This document shows positions 45,792 to 55,143 of a stretch of 64,000 nt of DNA, piece after piece; position 1 is the stretch's first letter, and every line of letters starts with the position of its first letter. This DNA comes from Posidonia oceanica (lineage: Eukaryota > Streptophyta > Magnoliopsida > Alismatales > Posidoniaceae), in the NCBI GenBank assembly GCA_037176725.1, contig JAZBRS010000075.1:70744001-70808000 (forward strand), written 5' to 3'. The translations under genes were made by a program, and so were the position numbers. The notes below the pieces were generated by a model, which saw nothing but the letters and a program-made list of their open reading frames with translations, was not told the origin of the DNA and ran no database searches.

Positions 45792-47194
45792 TGTAGATAC
45801 CCCGTTTTGGCACTCCCTTCATGTTAGGATAGCCTCTTGCATTAGGTCGCTCTTAGAAGCCCTCCATCCATTCTTGAATCTCACTTGAACCAAATGTTCC
45901 TCTCAAGTCCAAAGTGCTATCCTTATTTAAGCCCCAAATGTTGGCAACCTGAGTGTTCTTCATGTCCTGAATAAATTTGGAAGTTAAACTGATTAAGGGT
46001 GTTGTCCGCTGGCTTCTTAGCGTACAACGTTGGCCGCTGGTTCTCCAGCGGCTAACATTAGCCACTGGCTTACCAGCGTCCAACATGGCAACCCAGTCAG
46101 CCAAAGCTTTCCTTATTTGGCCTAATCCAAAAATCATGTTTTTACCTTCTTTGGAACCTGTTGACCGGTCAAAGCCATCAAAGTCGAGTTTAATCACACT
46201 TAAAGACTCCTTAATTGGAGAATCTTCTCTGATCCTGGCAGTTATGCCTCGGAGGTCGTTATACGCGGGTACTCTCGCTTAGAATGTTATACGCTGGTGT
46301 TCCAGCGTATAACACTTCTGAAACAGGAAACTCTGCTGACTTGGCATTTGTGTCCTTTTTTGTTCCTCCCTTGCTATAAAAGCAAGGGTACCCCCACTGA
46401 GTTCAAGGCCGAGAATTTTGAGAGAGAAAATGAGTTGAGGAATTTTTGGAACTCACATGCTTTTGAGATTAAAAATCTTGGAGAAGTAAGGTCCTTAAGA
46501 ATTGAAAGATAGAAGAGAGATTTTTGAAAGAAAGAGAGTCTTCGAAAAAGCTTGAGGATCCTTTTGTCGTTGTTGGTTTCATGTCAACACAGTTTGCACC
46601 TTGTGCATAGACAGAGGAGACTCTATTTCATTCGTTTCCTTTTCATTTCTGATATCACATATTTAATTCCGTAGCATAATCAAGCATCTTTATTTCAAGT
46701 TCATATATTGTTTTAGCTAGGCATACTTCTCTTTTAGTTGCAACCGGGGGGATCAAATCCCTCGGGTACGTATCTCACTACGCTTTCTTTATTTTCTTTT
46801 CTACTAATTCTAGATAGGTTACTACACGTATTGATCCATCTTTATATTGTTTTGTTTGTTTTGCTTTGCTAACATTTGTCATACAAGGAGGAAGAAGGAA
46901 GAAAGGGTTTACCAAGCACGGGCACCCTTGGGCAACGCTGGCGTTGTCCCAAGGTAGCTGAACCCGCAACCATACTACATCTCCTCAAAGGCGTCTCGAG
47001 GGCCGGCGAAAGCGAACCGAGAGTGGTGATCACACTGATTCCATCACACGTGGAGTGACGGAGTCGGATACAAAAAAGGGGACCCCGAGAAAGAGAAGAT
47101 AGAGCGAGCAAGAGAGAGACAAAAGAAGCCTCTTGTTCCCCAAACCTCCCTCATCATCTTCTTCTTCACCTCGCTCCAAAACCCCATATCCACA
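45792..47194 (+). mobile_element. 3' LTR of the 25-kb element (1,403 bp)
   Basis: This closely matches the 5' LTR. It has TATAAAA at 46375-46381 and inverted-repeat units at 46007-46085 and 46286-46313. It has three units in the first cluster where the 5' LTR has two, which accounts for its extra ~26 bases. Confidence 0.92.
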
Positions 47195-47199
47195 ACTGC
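47195..47199 (+). repeat. Target-site duplication ACTGC, right copy
   Basis: ACTGC follows the LTR end ...TCCACA at 47194. Confidence 0.9.
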
Positions 47200-48559
47200 A
47201 TGCCTTCTTTACATGCTTTAGATGCTATGCCATGCCTACTTCTTTGTTTGATCCTTGTTTGAATCGTTTTTTGCATGCTTTAAGCCATCTTGCTGTCTAC
47301 CTACGTTGGACGCTTGGGTGAGCCGCGTCCAACGTTGGACACTGGTTCATCCAGCGTCCAACATGTCTGCTAGTTCATATTTGTTGCCATGCTTGCACCT
47401 TGCCTCTTTTTGATGTTTATTCATGATCCATGTATGCTTAGAGATGCCTGGTCCCTATGACAACCATGCTTAGGCTTGCTAATGTCCTCTTAAGTTGCAT
47501 GCTATCTTTTTCTTGGGTTTTTATCCTTTATTCCTATGCATGTTCTTCCTTCCTTACTTCTCATGGATTATATGCTTGGTGAATGCTTTTTTTTCTTGAT
47601 CTGGCATGTCATCAATAGCTTGCATGCATGTTAAGTGGTGTTTAGAGCTGAGCTCCCCCTTTTGTAGGTGAGTTTGCATTCTGTAGGCGTTGGACACCGG
47701 GGACTTTAGCGTCCTACGTTGGACACTGCTGTCACCAGCGTCTAACATTCCTATTCTTCTGCTTTGCTTTTAGATGTTTGCATGTTGCTCTGATATGCAT
47801 GTTTGCGTGATTCCTGTGTTCATATGCGTGCTTAGCCTTCGTAGCATCTGCTCCTCAACTTCCTTAGTTCATATGCTAATTTCTATGCAAGTTCTTGTCT
47901 GTTTGTGCTTCCTAGTGCGTTGTACGCTGCTGTTCCTGGCGTCCAACATTGGACGCTGGTTCAGCTCACGTCCAACGCTGTGGTTGAGCTTCATGCCTGG
48001 CACATGTTGCAGATGGTGGGTTTCTTGGTTTCTTTCGTATCCTGTGCTTGCATGCTTAGTCTATGCTTGTCTACAGTAGCCCAAATGCATGCTCCAGTAT
48101 TTTATCTGTCATCTGCATGCTTATTTGTCTTGTTTTCCTCTGGCCTGTGTTGGACGCCTGTCTCTCTAGCGTCTAATGTTGGATGCCATGCCCACGGGCG
48201 TCCAACGCCCTGCTTATTCTAAATGCGGATCCTAGCTTGCATTTTGCTCTGAATCCACTTCTGGTTTGCTGTCCTGTTAGCTCTGCATGTCATGCACCAG
48301 TTCTATTGCATTTCTGCATCTGCATTGCATCCATATAGCTAGAATACATCCTTTTTTAAAAATTGCATGTTGTCTACCTCCAGCAGGTGTTGGACGCCAG
48401 TAATGCCAGTGTCCAACGTTGGACGCCGGTGTTGCCAGCGTCCAACGCTTACAGTTGGTTAAACGTGATTTTAAAATGCTGATTTTGCTTTGCTCGTCAT
48501 TTTCCGCATTCTATTGCTCCTAATGCATACTGCAACCCCCATGCATGCTATCTAACCCC

Positions 48560-48870
48560 TGTTTTGGTTTTGCACCTCGCTTTTGCATCGTTTTCCGCAC
48601 CTTTGCATCATTTTCCGTGCCCGTACATTGTTTTCCACACCTTCGCATCGTTTTCCTCGCTTTTGCATCGTTTTCCGTGCCTTCGCATCATTTTTCGCGG
48701 CCTTGCATCGTTTTCTGTGCCCTTGCATCGTTTTTCACACCCTTGCATCATTTTCCGTGTCCTTGCATCGTTTTCAGTGCCTCTGCACCGTTTTCTGTGC
48801 TTCTACATCGTTTTCCGCGTCTTTGCATCGTTTTCCGCGCTCGCATCATTTTCTGCATTCGCTTTTGCTT
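48560..48870 (+). repeat. ~20-bp GCATCGTTTTCC tandem repeat
   Basis: About 16 imperfect copies of TTGCATCGTTTTCCGTGCC-type units are present. Similar units are on the minus strand at about 29400-29600, and a CGTTTTGCGTGCC version is at 63000-63320. Confidence 0.85.
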
Positions 48871-49480
48871 TATTCCTTGCATGTCGTTTGCATTGCCTGG
48901 TTTTCCCTGCAGTTTTGTTTTATCGTTGCATTTGCATTAGGGCTATGATGCTTACTGCCTAGGAGTTCTCATGAGCCAGGGTTCGCCCAGTTCAGAACAC
49001 TAGTAGCGTTGCTGAGCACATAGATAGCACGTTTATTTCCCATGCATAGCAATCAGACATGCATTGCATTTAGGCATTAGGCTAGCATCTTCCTACATTA
49101 GCGAGCGAGATTGCCTAAGAAAGACCGACTCTTGGACGTATCGGGGGTGCCTAACACCTTCGCCGTGCGTATTAGGAGTCCTTGCCCTTTCTCTTGGCCT
49201 GCATCGACCTTTCCTTCATCCTAGGCACGAGTCATAGCATAGCATAGCATCGCATTGTGTTGCATCGCATCTCTTTGCATCTGGTTTTGCATGTCTTTTC
49301 ATGCGTTACCCTTGGTTTTCCCTGTCTCCCAATTTAATAGACCTGGTGGCGACTCTGATTTGTCTTATCATTTCTTTTTTCTTCTTTTGCCAGCGTTTCC
49401 GAGTCAAGTTTCTTCCCTCGGATCCTGCTGCATATAATGAACCTATTTTGATCGGTGCACGCGAGCTTTGGCATCGTGCA

Positions 49481-50266
49481 TGGATGATCAGAATTCAGGA
49501 TTACTAAAGCTCTCTCAAAACACTTTCTCAATATAATTTCTCTCAAGATTCTGGCTCAAAACTCTTTCAACTTTCTCTAAAAAATTCCTCTAAAATTTCC
49601 TCCTCCTCTCAAATTCGTGTCCCCTCACTCAAGTTCCTCTAAAAAAGAAAGCCCTCCCTCAACCGTCCCTTTGGCTGTGGGGGTACCCCTGCTTTTATAG
49701 AAGCAGGGGAGGAACAGATATGGATTAAATGGCTAGATTAGCAAACTTTCCAATTCAAGGGTGTTATAAGTTGGAATCCCAGCGTATAACGTTAAAAGCT
49801 GGAATCCTAGCGTATAACGACCTCCGAGGTACAGCTGCCAAGATAAAGGAATATTCTCCTAATAAAGATTGATTAAGAGTCATTAAGCCAGTTTTAATTG
49901 CTTTGATTGGTCAATAGACTCCAAAGAAGGCAAGAACATGGACTTCGTATTTGGCTAAATATGGAAAGTTTGTGTCTGGCGTTGGGCTTCAACGTTAGAC
50001 GCTGGAAAACCAACATCTTACGTTATATGCTAGGATTCCAGCGTATAACGCTCTCAGTCAATCCACTTCCAAATTTGGTCAAGAAATTAAGGATACTCAA
50101 GTAGTTGACACTGAAAGCTCAAAAAGGGATGAAGATAATGTTTTGAACTGAGGAATAGGCATTTGGTTCAAGTGAGAGGGCTTGGATTGAGCAAAGAGCT
50201 TCTGGGGATGACCTGGTGCAAAAGACTACACTACCATGAAGGGAGTGCCAAAACAGGGTATCTACA
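49481..50266 (-). mobile_element. Minus-strand LTR, 5' half (split LTR)
   Basis: The minus strand starts TGTAGATACCCTGTTTTGGC at 50266. It carries inverted-repeat units (49745-49820 and 49975-50065), a TATA box near 49690-49700 and the G/C-rich 'GGGGTACCCC' segment. Together with 20395-20888 it gives about 1.28 kb, close to the 1.38-1.40 kb of the 25-kb element's LTRs. The purine tract to its right makes it the 3' LTR of the element whose 3' region occupies 50267-52136. Confidence 0.72.
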
Positions 50267-52136
50267 GATTACCCCTCCTTGAAGATGGCTTCGGCACGAA
50301 GCTATCTACAAGGCGAGACGATACCCCCGTGTGGCGCTACCTAGGGATCCTAAAAGAAATCCAATGCCTGCTGCCACCAGACTTGGACTAGACGCAATGA
50401 TGGTCGGCTGAAGAAACACGGCCAAGGGGATTGCCCAAGGGGAATAGATTAAAGACACAGCCGCAGGGGTTGCCCGCGGGGGTCGAACTAAAAGACACTG
50501 CCACAGGGGTTGCCCGCGGGGGTCGAACTAAAAGACACTGCCACAGGGGTTGCCCGCGGGGGTCAAACTAAGAGACACTGCCACAGGGGTTGCCCGCGAG
50601 GGTTAAACTAAAAGACACTACCACGGGAGTTGCCTACGGGGGTCAAACTAAAAGACATGGCCACGGGGGTTGCCCGCGGGAGTCAAACTAAAAGACATGG
50701 CCACGGGCGTTGCCCATGGGAGTCAAACTTAAAAGATGGATAGCAAATGTTTCCGACGACCACTCAATTCAAATGCAATGCAATGTGCTATGCATGGATG
50801 CGTGCTGGTGGGAATGCAAAGGAGGTGATCATGATATGCAATGCATGACCCTAGATAATGAGGTTCCTCCATCATTGCCGGCTTTAATTTGTATACCGAG
50901 TTGGCTCAGGAATTTCTCTCACTACTTAAGGCAAATTGACACATGCGTGAATGTAATTTTGTCATAATCAGGTGCCTGTAGCCTAAACTCTCCACAGGGA
51001 CTGTCGTCTTATGATACGCGGGTTGGTGAGTGAGAAGTTGATGATGTTCCCAGGTGTTGGGTAAAGGGGGTTGACCTCTTCTCTGCTAGCCACGTTGGCT
51101 TTGTTTGTCACAATCAGGTGTCCTTTCATTGAATGTTGCCTACATTCTCGACAAAGACCGTCGTCTTGTGACCCAGAACTGGTGAACGAGGGGCCCACTA
51201 ATACCATTGGCTTTATTTGTCAAAATCAGGTGTCATTTCATTGAATGTTGCCTACATTCTCGACAGAGACTGTTGTCTTCTGACCCGGAATTAATGAACG
51301 ATGGGTCCATTAATACCATTGGCTTTATTTGTCAAAATCAGGTGTCCTTTCATTGAATGTTACCTACATTCTCGACAGAGACTGTCATCTTCTGACCCGG
51401 AATTAATGAACGATGGGTCCACTAATACCGTTGGCTTTGCTTTGTTTACCCGGTTGTGCTCCGGGGTATCTAGTTCTGGATTACTTCTTTGCTAAGGGAC
51501 ACGGCCACAGGGGTTGCCCGAGGGGGTTAAACTGGAAATTAAAAGACACTGCCATGGGGGTTGCCCAAGGAGGTCGAACAAAATTTAAAAGACACTGCCA
51601 AGGGGGTTGCCCAAGGGGGTCGAACAGAAATTTAAAAGACACTGCCAAGGGGGTTGCCCAAGGAAGTTGAACAGGAATTTAAAAGACACTGCCAAGAGGG
51701 TTGCCCAAGGGGGTTGAACAGGAATTTAAAAGATGCTGCCAAGGGGGTTGCCCAAGGGGGTTGAACAGGAATTTTAAAAACGCTGCCAAGGGAGTTGCCC
51801 AAGGGGGTTGAACTAAAAGACTTGAGCTGGATCAATCATCCAACACTCAAGGAAAACGAGCTGGATCAGTCATCCAACACTCAAGGAAAATGAGCTGGAT
51901 CAGTCATCCAACGCTCGGGAAATTGAGCTGGATTAGTCATCCAACACTTAAGGAAAACGAGCTGGATCAGTCATCCAACACATGGGAAATTGAGCTGGAT
52001 TAGTCATCCAACACTCGGGAAATTGAGCTGGATCAGTCATCCAACACTCAAGGAAAACGAGCTGGATCAGTCATCCAACACTCGGGAAATTGAGCTGGAT
52101 CAGTCATCCAACACTCAAGGAAAACGAGCTGGATCA
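50267..52136 (-). mobile_element. 3' untranslated region of a minus-strand LTR element
   Basis: On the minus strand this leads through tandem repeats to the purine tract (50267-50284) before the LTR at 50266. It contains the ~42-bp array (50440-50740), four ~120-bp repeats (50960-51430), a ~54-bp array (51490-51830) and a GAGCTGGATCAGTCATCCAA array (51830-52136). Coding parts would lie beyond the elements now occupying 52137 onward, or are lost. Confidence 0.75.
51830..52136 (-). repeat. 31-34-bp tandem repeat, nine copies
   Basis: Units read GAGCTGGATCAGTCATCCAA followed by CACTCAAGGAAAAC or CACTCGGGAAATT, two alternating versions that differ in length by about three bases. Confidence 0.9.
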
Positions 52137-53715
52137 TGTAGATATTCCATTTTCGCATTTCTGAGAGTTCATAGAGGTCAGGAACTTCTGAGGCACCTAG
52201 ATCACACAACTAAGGCTTAATAAAATATTTTTCCGGAGTTTTCATGATTTGCTTAAAAACAAGGCTTGATTTTACTTGACTCAAGGTTGTTAGTTGTGGC
52301 ATAGCTAACGCACTCAGACTCGTAGCAAGTCCGAGTACCATGAGCGCACTTTATCCCACTCGAATCCGTGGCAGATTTGAGTTAAAGAATATGTTTTTAT
52401 GATTTCATGAGATCTCTAAAGTTTTCCAGGCTTTTATCATGTTTCTCTGGATTAACTTAAAACACAGGGTTAAAAATGCAAAAGACTTAGCTAGTTGCCT
52501 CCAAGAGCAGCGACTCAGCCAGGCACCTTTCAGAGGGGCGACTGGACTGTGTAGGCACCTGTGTGACAGGCGACTAGCACCATTTCTCTCTCTCCAGCTT
52601 AATATCAATATCCTAGGCATTATTATAATATACGGGAATTTTATAAGCTATTATAACATTTTTCCGTAAACTATTGATATTTATATGATTCTCTAGCATT
52701 TAATATATGGTATAACACATATATCATATAAAATAAATAATCAAAGAACAATCTAGAAAACCTAGGTGGCTTCAAATAAATATCTTAATTTTTAACACGT
52801 TTTAATGTGCTAATCAAATCCCTAAAAATCAGAAACCAATCCCTTCAAATCCCTTAAAATAAAAAACAAATATTTTAGTTGCCTGGAATAGTGCAGCAGC
52901 TAGGCGCCACTACATGCGGCGACTAGCTGACATGGACTCCGCTGACCTGGTCACGTGGAGTTTCCCTGGCATTTTCCATGATCTTTTTGGGAGATATTTG
53001 TGCCAGTCGCCTGCCTATGCGGCGACTAACCTTAAAAATCTATTTTCTTCTAGAAGCTTCTAGAACCTTCCTAGCTTTGAGCCACCCGTGTCCCACGAAC
53101 CTATAAATAGGCCCCGTGAGTCAGTGCTCGGGGGACGACCACTTTTAGGGTTTGGGGAGGTAAATCCACATCCAAGAGAGAGAGAGAGAGAGAGTTACAT
53201 CTTCTAAGTGAGAAACCCTAGCTCCCACCTTCAATCTAAAAACCTAGATCCCCGAGATCTCGAGCCTAGCCGGAACTCCGACCGTGCCTCCACTTCCTCG
53301 CTCCACTGCATACAACACGAGGGTGATGGCAGTATCTTTTTCCAATCTACTTTTTCATTTCATATTGCATTCCTTAAATTAGGACCCATAGCATTAGCAT
53401 GCGGGGAACAACCCCTGGTTAGTATTAGATTTATTGGTTCATATCATTCTCTATTTTTCTTTTGTTATCATTTACTACACACGAACTTACCTAGATCTAT
53501 CTTTATTTGTTTTGAAGGAAAGGAATACGCTCACGTAACACGAGGAAGCCACTGGACGACATCCTGCCGTCGATCCAGTGAGCCGAGTACCCACATCATC
53601 TTCATCTCCCCAGGCCCCTTGTCCGCTAATTGATAAGTGGCGATCACAACAAAGTTGACAACGTACGTGGAAGCACAACCATCTTCATAAACACCCCCCA
53701 TAATCCACATCCACA
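52137..53715 (+). mobile_element. 5' LTR (1,579 bp)
   Basis: It starts TGTAGATATTCCATTTTCGC and ends CCACATCCACA. Inverted repeats lie at 52897-52929 (CAGCTAGGCGCC...GGCGACTAGCTG) and 53005-53027 (AGTCGCC, 9-base loop, GGCGACT). TATAAATA follows at 53102-53109, about 75 bases downstream of the second. A (GA)n run lies at 53178-53194. Confidence 0.85.
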
Positions 53716-53719
53716 GAAG

Positions 53720-53737
53720 TGGCGATCATGGTGGGAC
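53720..53737 (+). other. Putative primer-binding site
   Basis: TGGCGATCATGGTGGGAC lies four bases after the LTR end. It is nearly the same as at 23534-23551. Confidence 0.62.
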
Positions 53738-55143
53738 CGGCTTTAGCCAATCCTCTGTGTTACGTGAGTTGTTTCCTTCCTTCATTTCCTTCTTTAGATC
53801 TAGTTATTGCTTTTGTTTTTTTTCGGTTTAGGAGGCCGTGCGCTTAGGTTTTTCACAACTCCTAAACCCCGTAGTGTTTTCTGACATTAGAACAGTTTTC
53901 TAACCCAACCACCTTGATCTTAAGGCAAGAGGTCTTGTTAGCACTTTGAGGCAACGACAACCTCCTGTCTATGGTCGTAGAGGGTTGGGTTACTACTGTT
54001 CTGAAAACAGAAGACATCCGGTTTCCAGCCGGTAGTTAACAGGCATCTAAGTCAGTCGCAGTCCACTACGGCGACTATTCCAAATGCACCCATTACAGGC
54101 GATTGGATCTGGGTTTTTATTTCACTACAGATCTTCTATTATTTTCAATAGCCTGTGTTGTTTTTTTAGGTCTACAGTAGCTTAACAAACTGATTAAATC
54201 CTGTCCACTGTAATTTTTTTTTATTCGGATTTTAGGTTTGTATGTGTCCACCCTTAAGGTGGAAACTATTTCTTTGATATTAAAGTTAAAGTTCCTTGAG
54301 GGAATCTTCCTCTAACTAGAACAATTATATAGAGCGAACCGGGCCAGTGTAAGTCGCTCACCCATACTCTATTTGATTGGGATAGTTAGGTTAAGAACTC
54401 AAGGTGTCCTAGGGTTTTATTCTTGACTCCTCCTCTTCCTTAAGTCAAAAATAATCCTTAGTAGATACTTGAAACTTTGATATTCCTTGTTTATTTACTG
54501 TTTTATGGTTTGATAAGGGCCGATCTTAAGGACAGAATCCTAGGTGGTGGGCTCCTCTTTAGAGAGACAAACCCGCCGCCTAGGCCATCTTGGTAGACCT
54601 TGAAGGAAGGTCAAAGAGTGGTACCCATAAGTCAAAAATCCCATTACTTGTGAACATGTAGGTTTAATTAACTGATTAATTATTCACTTCAACAAATAAA
54701 AACCTGCGATCTGTCTACAGCTTGCACTGTTTTATTTTCCTGTTTGTTGCGCGGTCTATCCAGAATAGACCTTGGTTGCTGGAAGAACAGGGCATAAGCC
54801 GCCTGTTCAGAAGGCACCTCGCTCAGCCGTCATTAAAACCGGAGACTCGTTTGGTCGCCTAAATTACTGGCGACTGCAGGGTCAACGCTCCTGTGTGCTT
54901 TGCTTGCAGGAATTTAATTATCTCCATTAACAGGTTGCAGAAACACCAGAACAGGAATTGTTTACTGTTTTATTTTTACTTTCATCGAGTCTATATTAAG
55001 TAGTGTAATTGAGTTTGTAATTTTCTTTTCAAATTCTCTGTAATAGTCTAAAGAACAACCTCACAATCGAGGCTTATCGACCAAATCAAGAGCACATCAA
55101 TATCACATCTGCCTCAACCTCTACCTCCACGGCACAACCAAGC
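53738..55143 (+). other. Leader of the truncated element
   Basis: No gene seen. It contains GTCGC...GGCGAC inverted repeats at 54051-54077 and 54853-54874, echoing those in its LTR. Confidence 0.55.

Larger units (their letters stand above)
22154..47194 (+). mobile_element. 25-kb LTR retrotransposon carrying antisense PMD genes
   Basis: The boundaries are firm. LTRs lie at 22154-23530 and 45792-47194, both from TGTAGATACCCCG to ATATCCACA, flanked by the duplication ACTGC (22149-22153 and 47195-47199). The internal order is primer site, long leader, gag, two retropepsin-like domains, G-patch, [inserted minus-strand LTR], integrase, AT-rich array, three antisense PMD-like genes, about 3 kb of tandem arrays and a purine tract. 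Integrase being last in pol indicates Ty3-gypsy order, and gag, G-patch and antisense genes suggest the Tat side of that group. Reverse transcriptase and RNase H are missing, so this copy is not autonomous. Without the inner LTR it would be about 21.6 kb. Confidence 0.9.
47195..49480 (+). mobile_element. ~3.5-kb LTR, right part (plus strand)
   Basis: This continues the LTR broken at 22153. It has inverted-repeat clusters at about 47305, 47690, 47920, 48150 and 48390. A (GCATCGTTTTCCGC)n-like array lies at 48560-48870. The block 48935-49230 is shared with the other long LTRs, and there is a GGTGGCGACTCTG echo of the primer site at 49345-49357. The end near 49480 (...GCATCGTGCA) is inferred from alignment with the LTR at the right edge of the window. 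No primer site or internal region follows, so it is a solo or truncated LTR. Confidence 0.72.

Noticed and set aside
48545..48962. 120-130-codon ORFs rich in 'ASFSVPLHRF'
   Set aside because: Three overlapping frames across a ~20-bp tandem repeat in an LTR.
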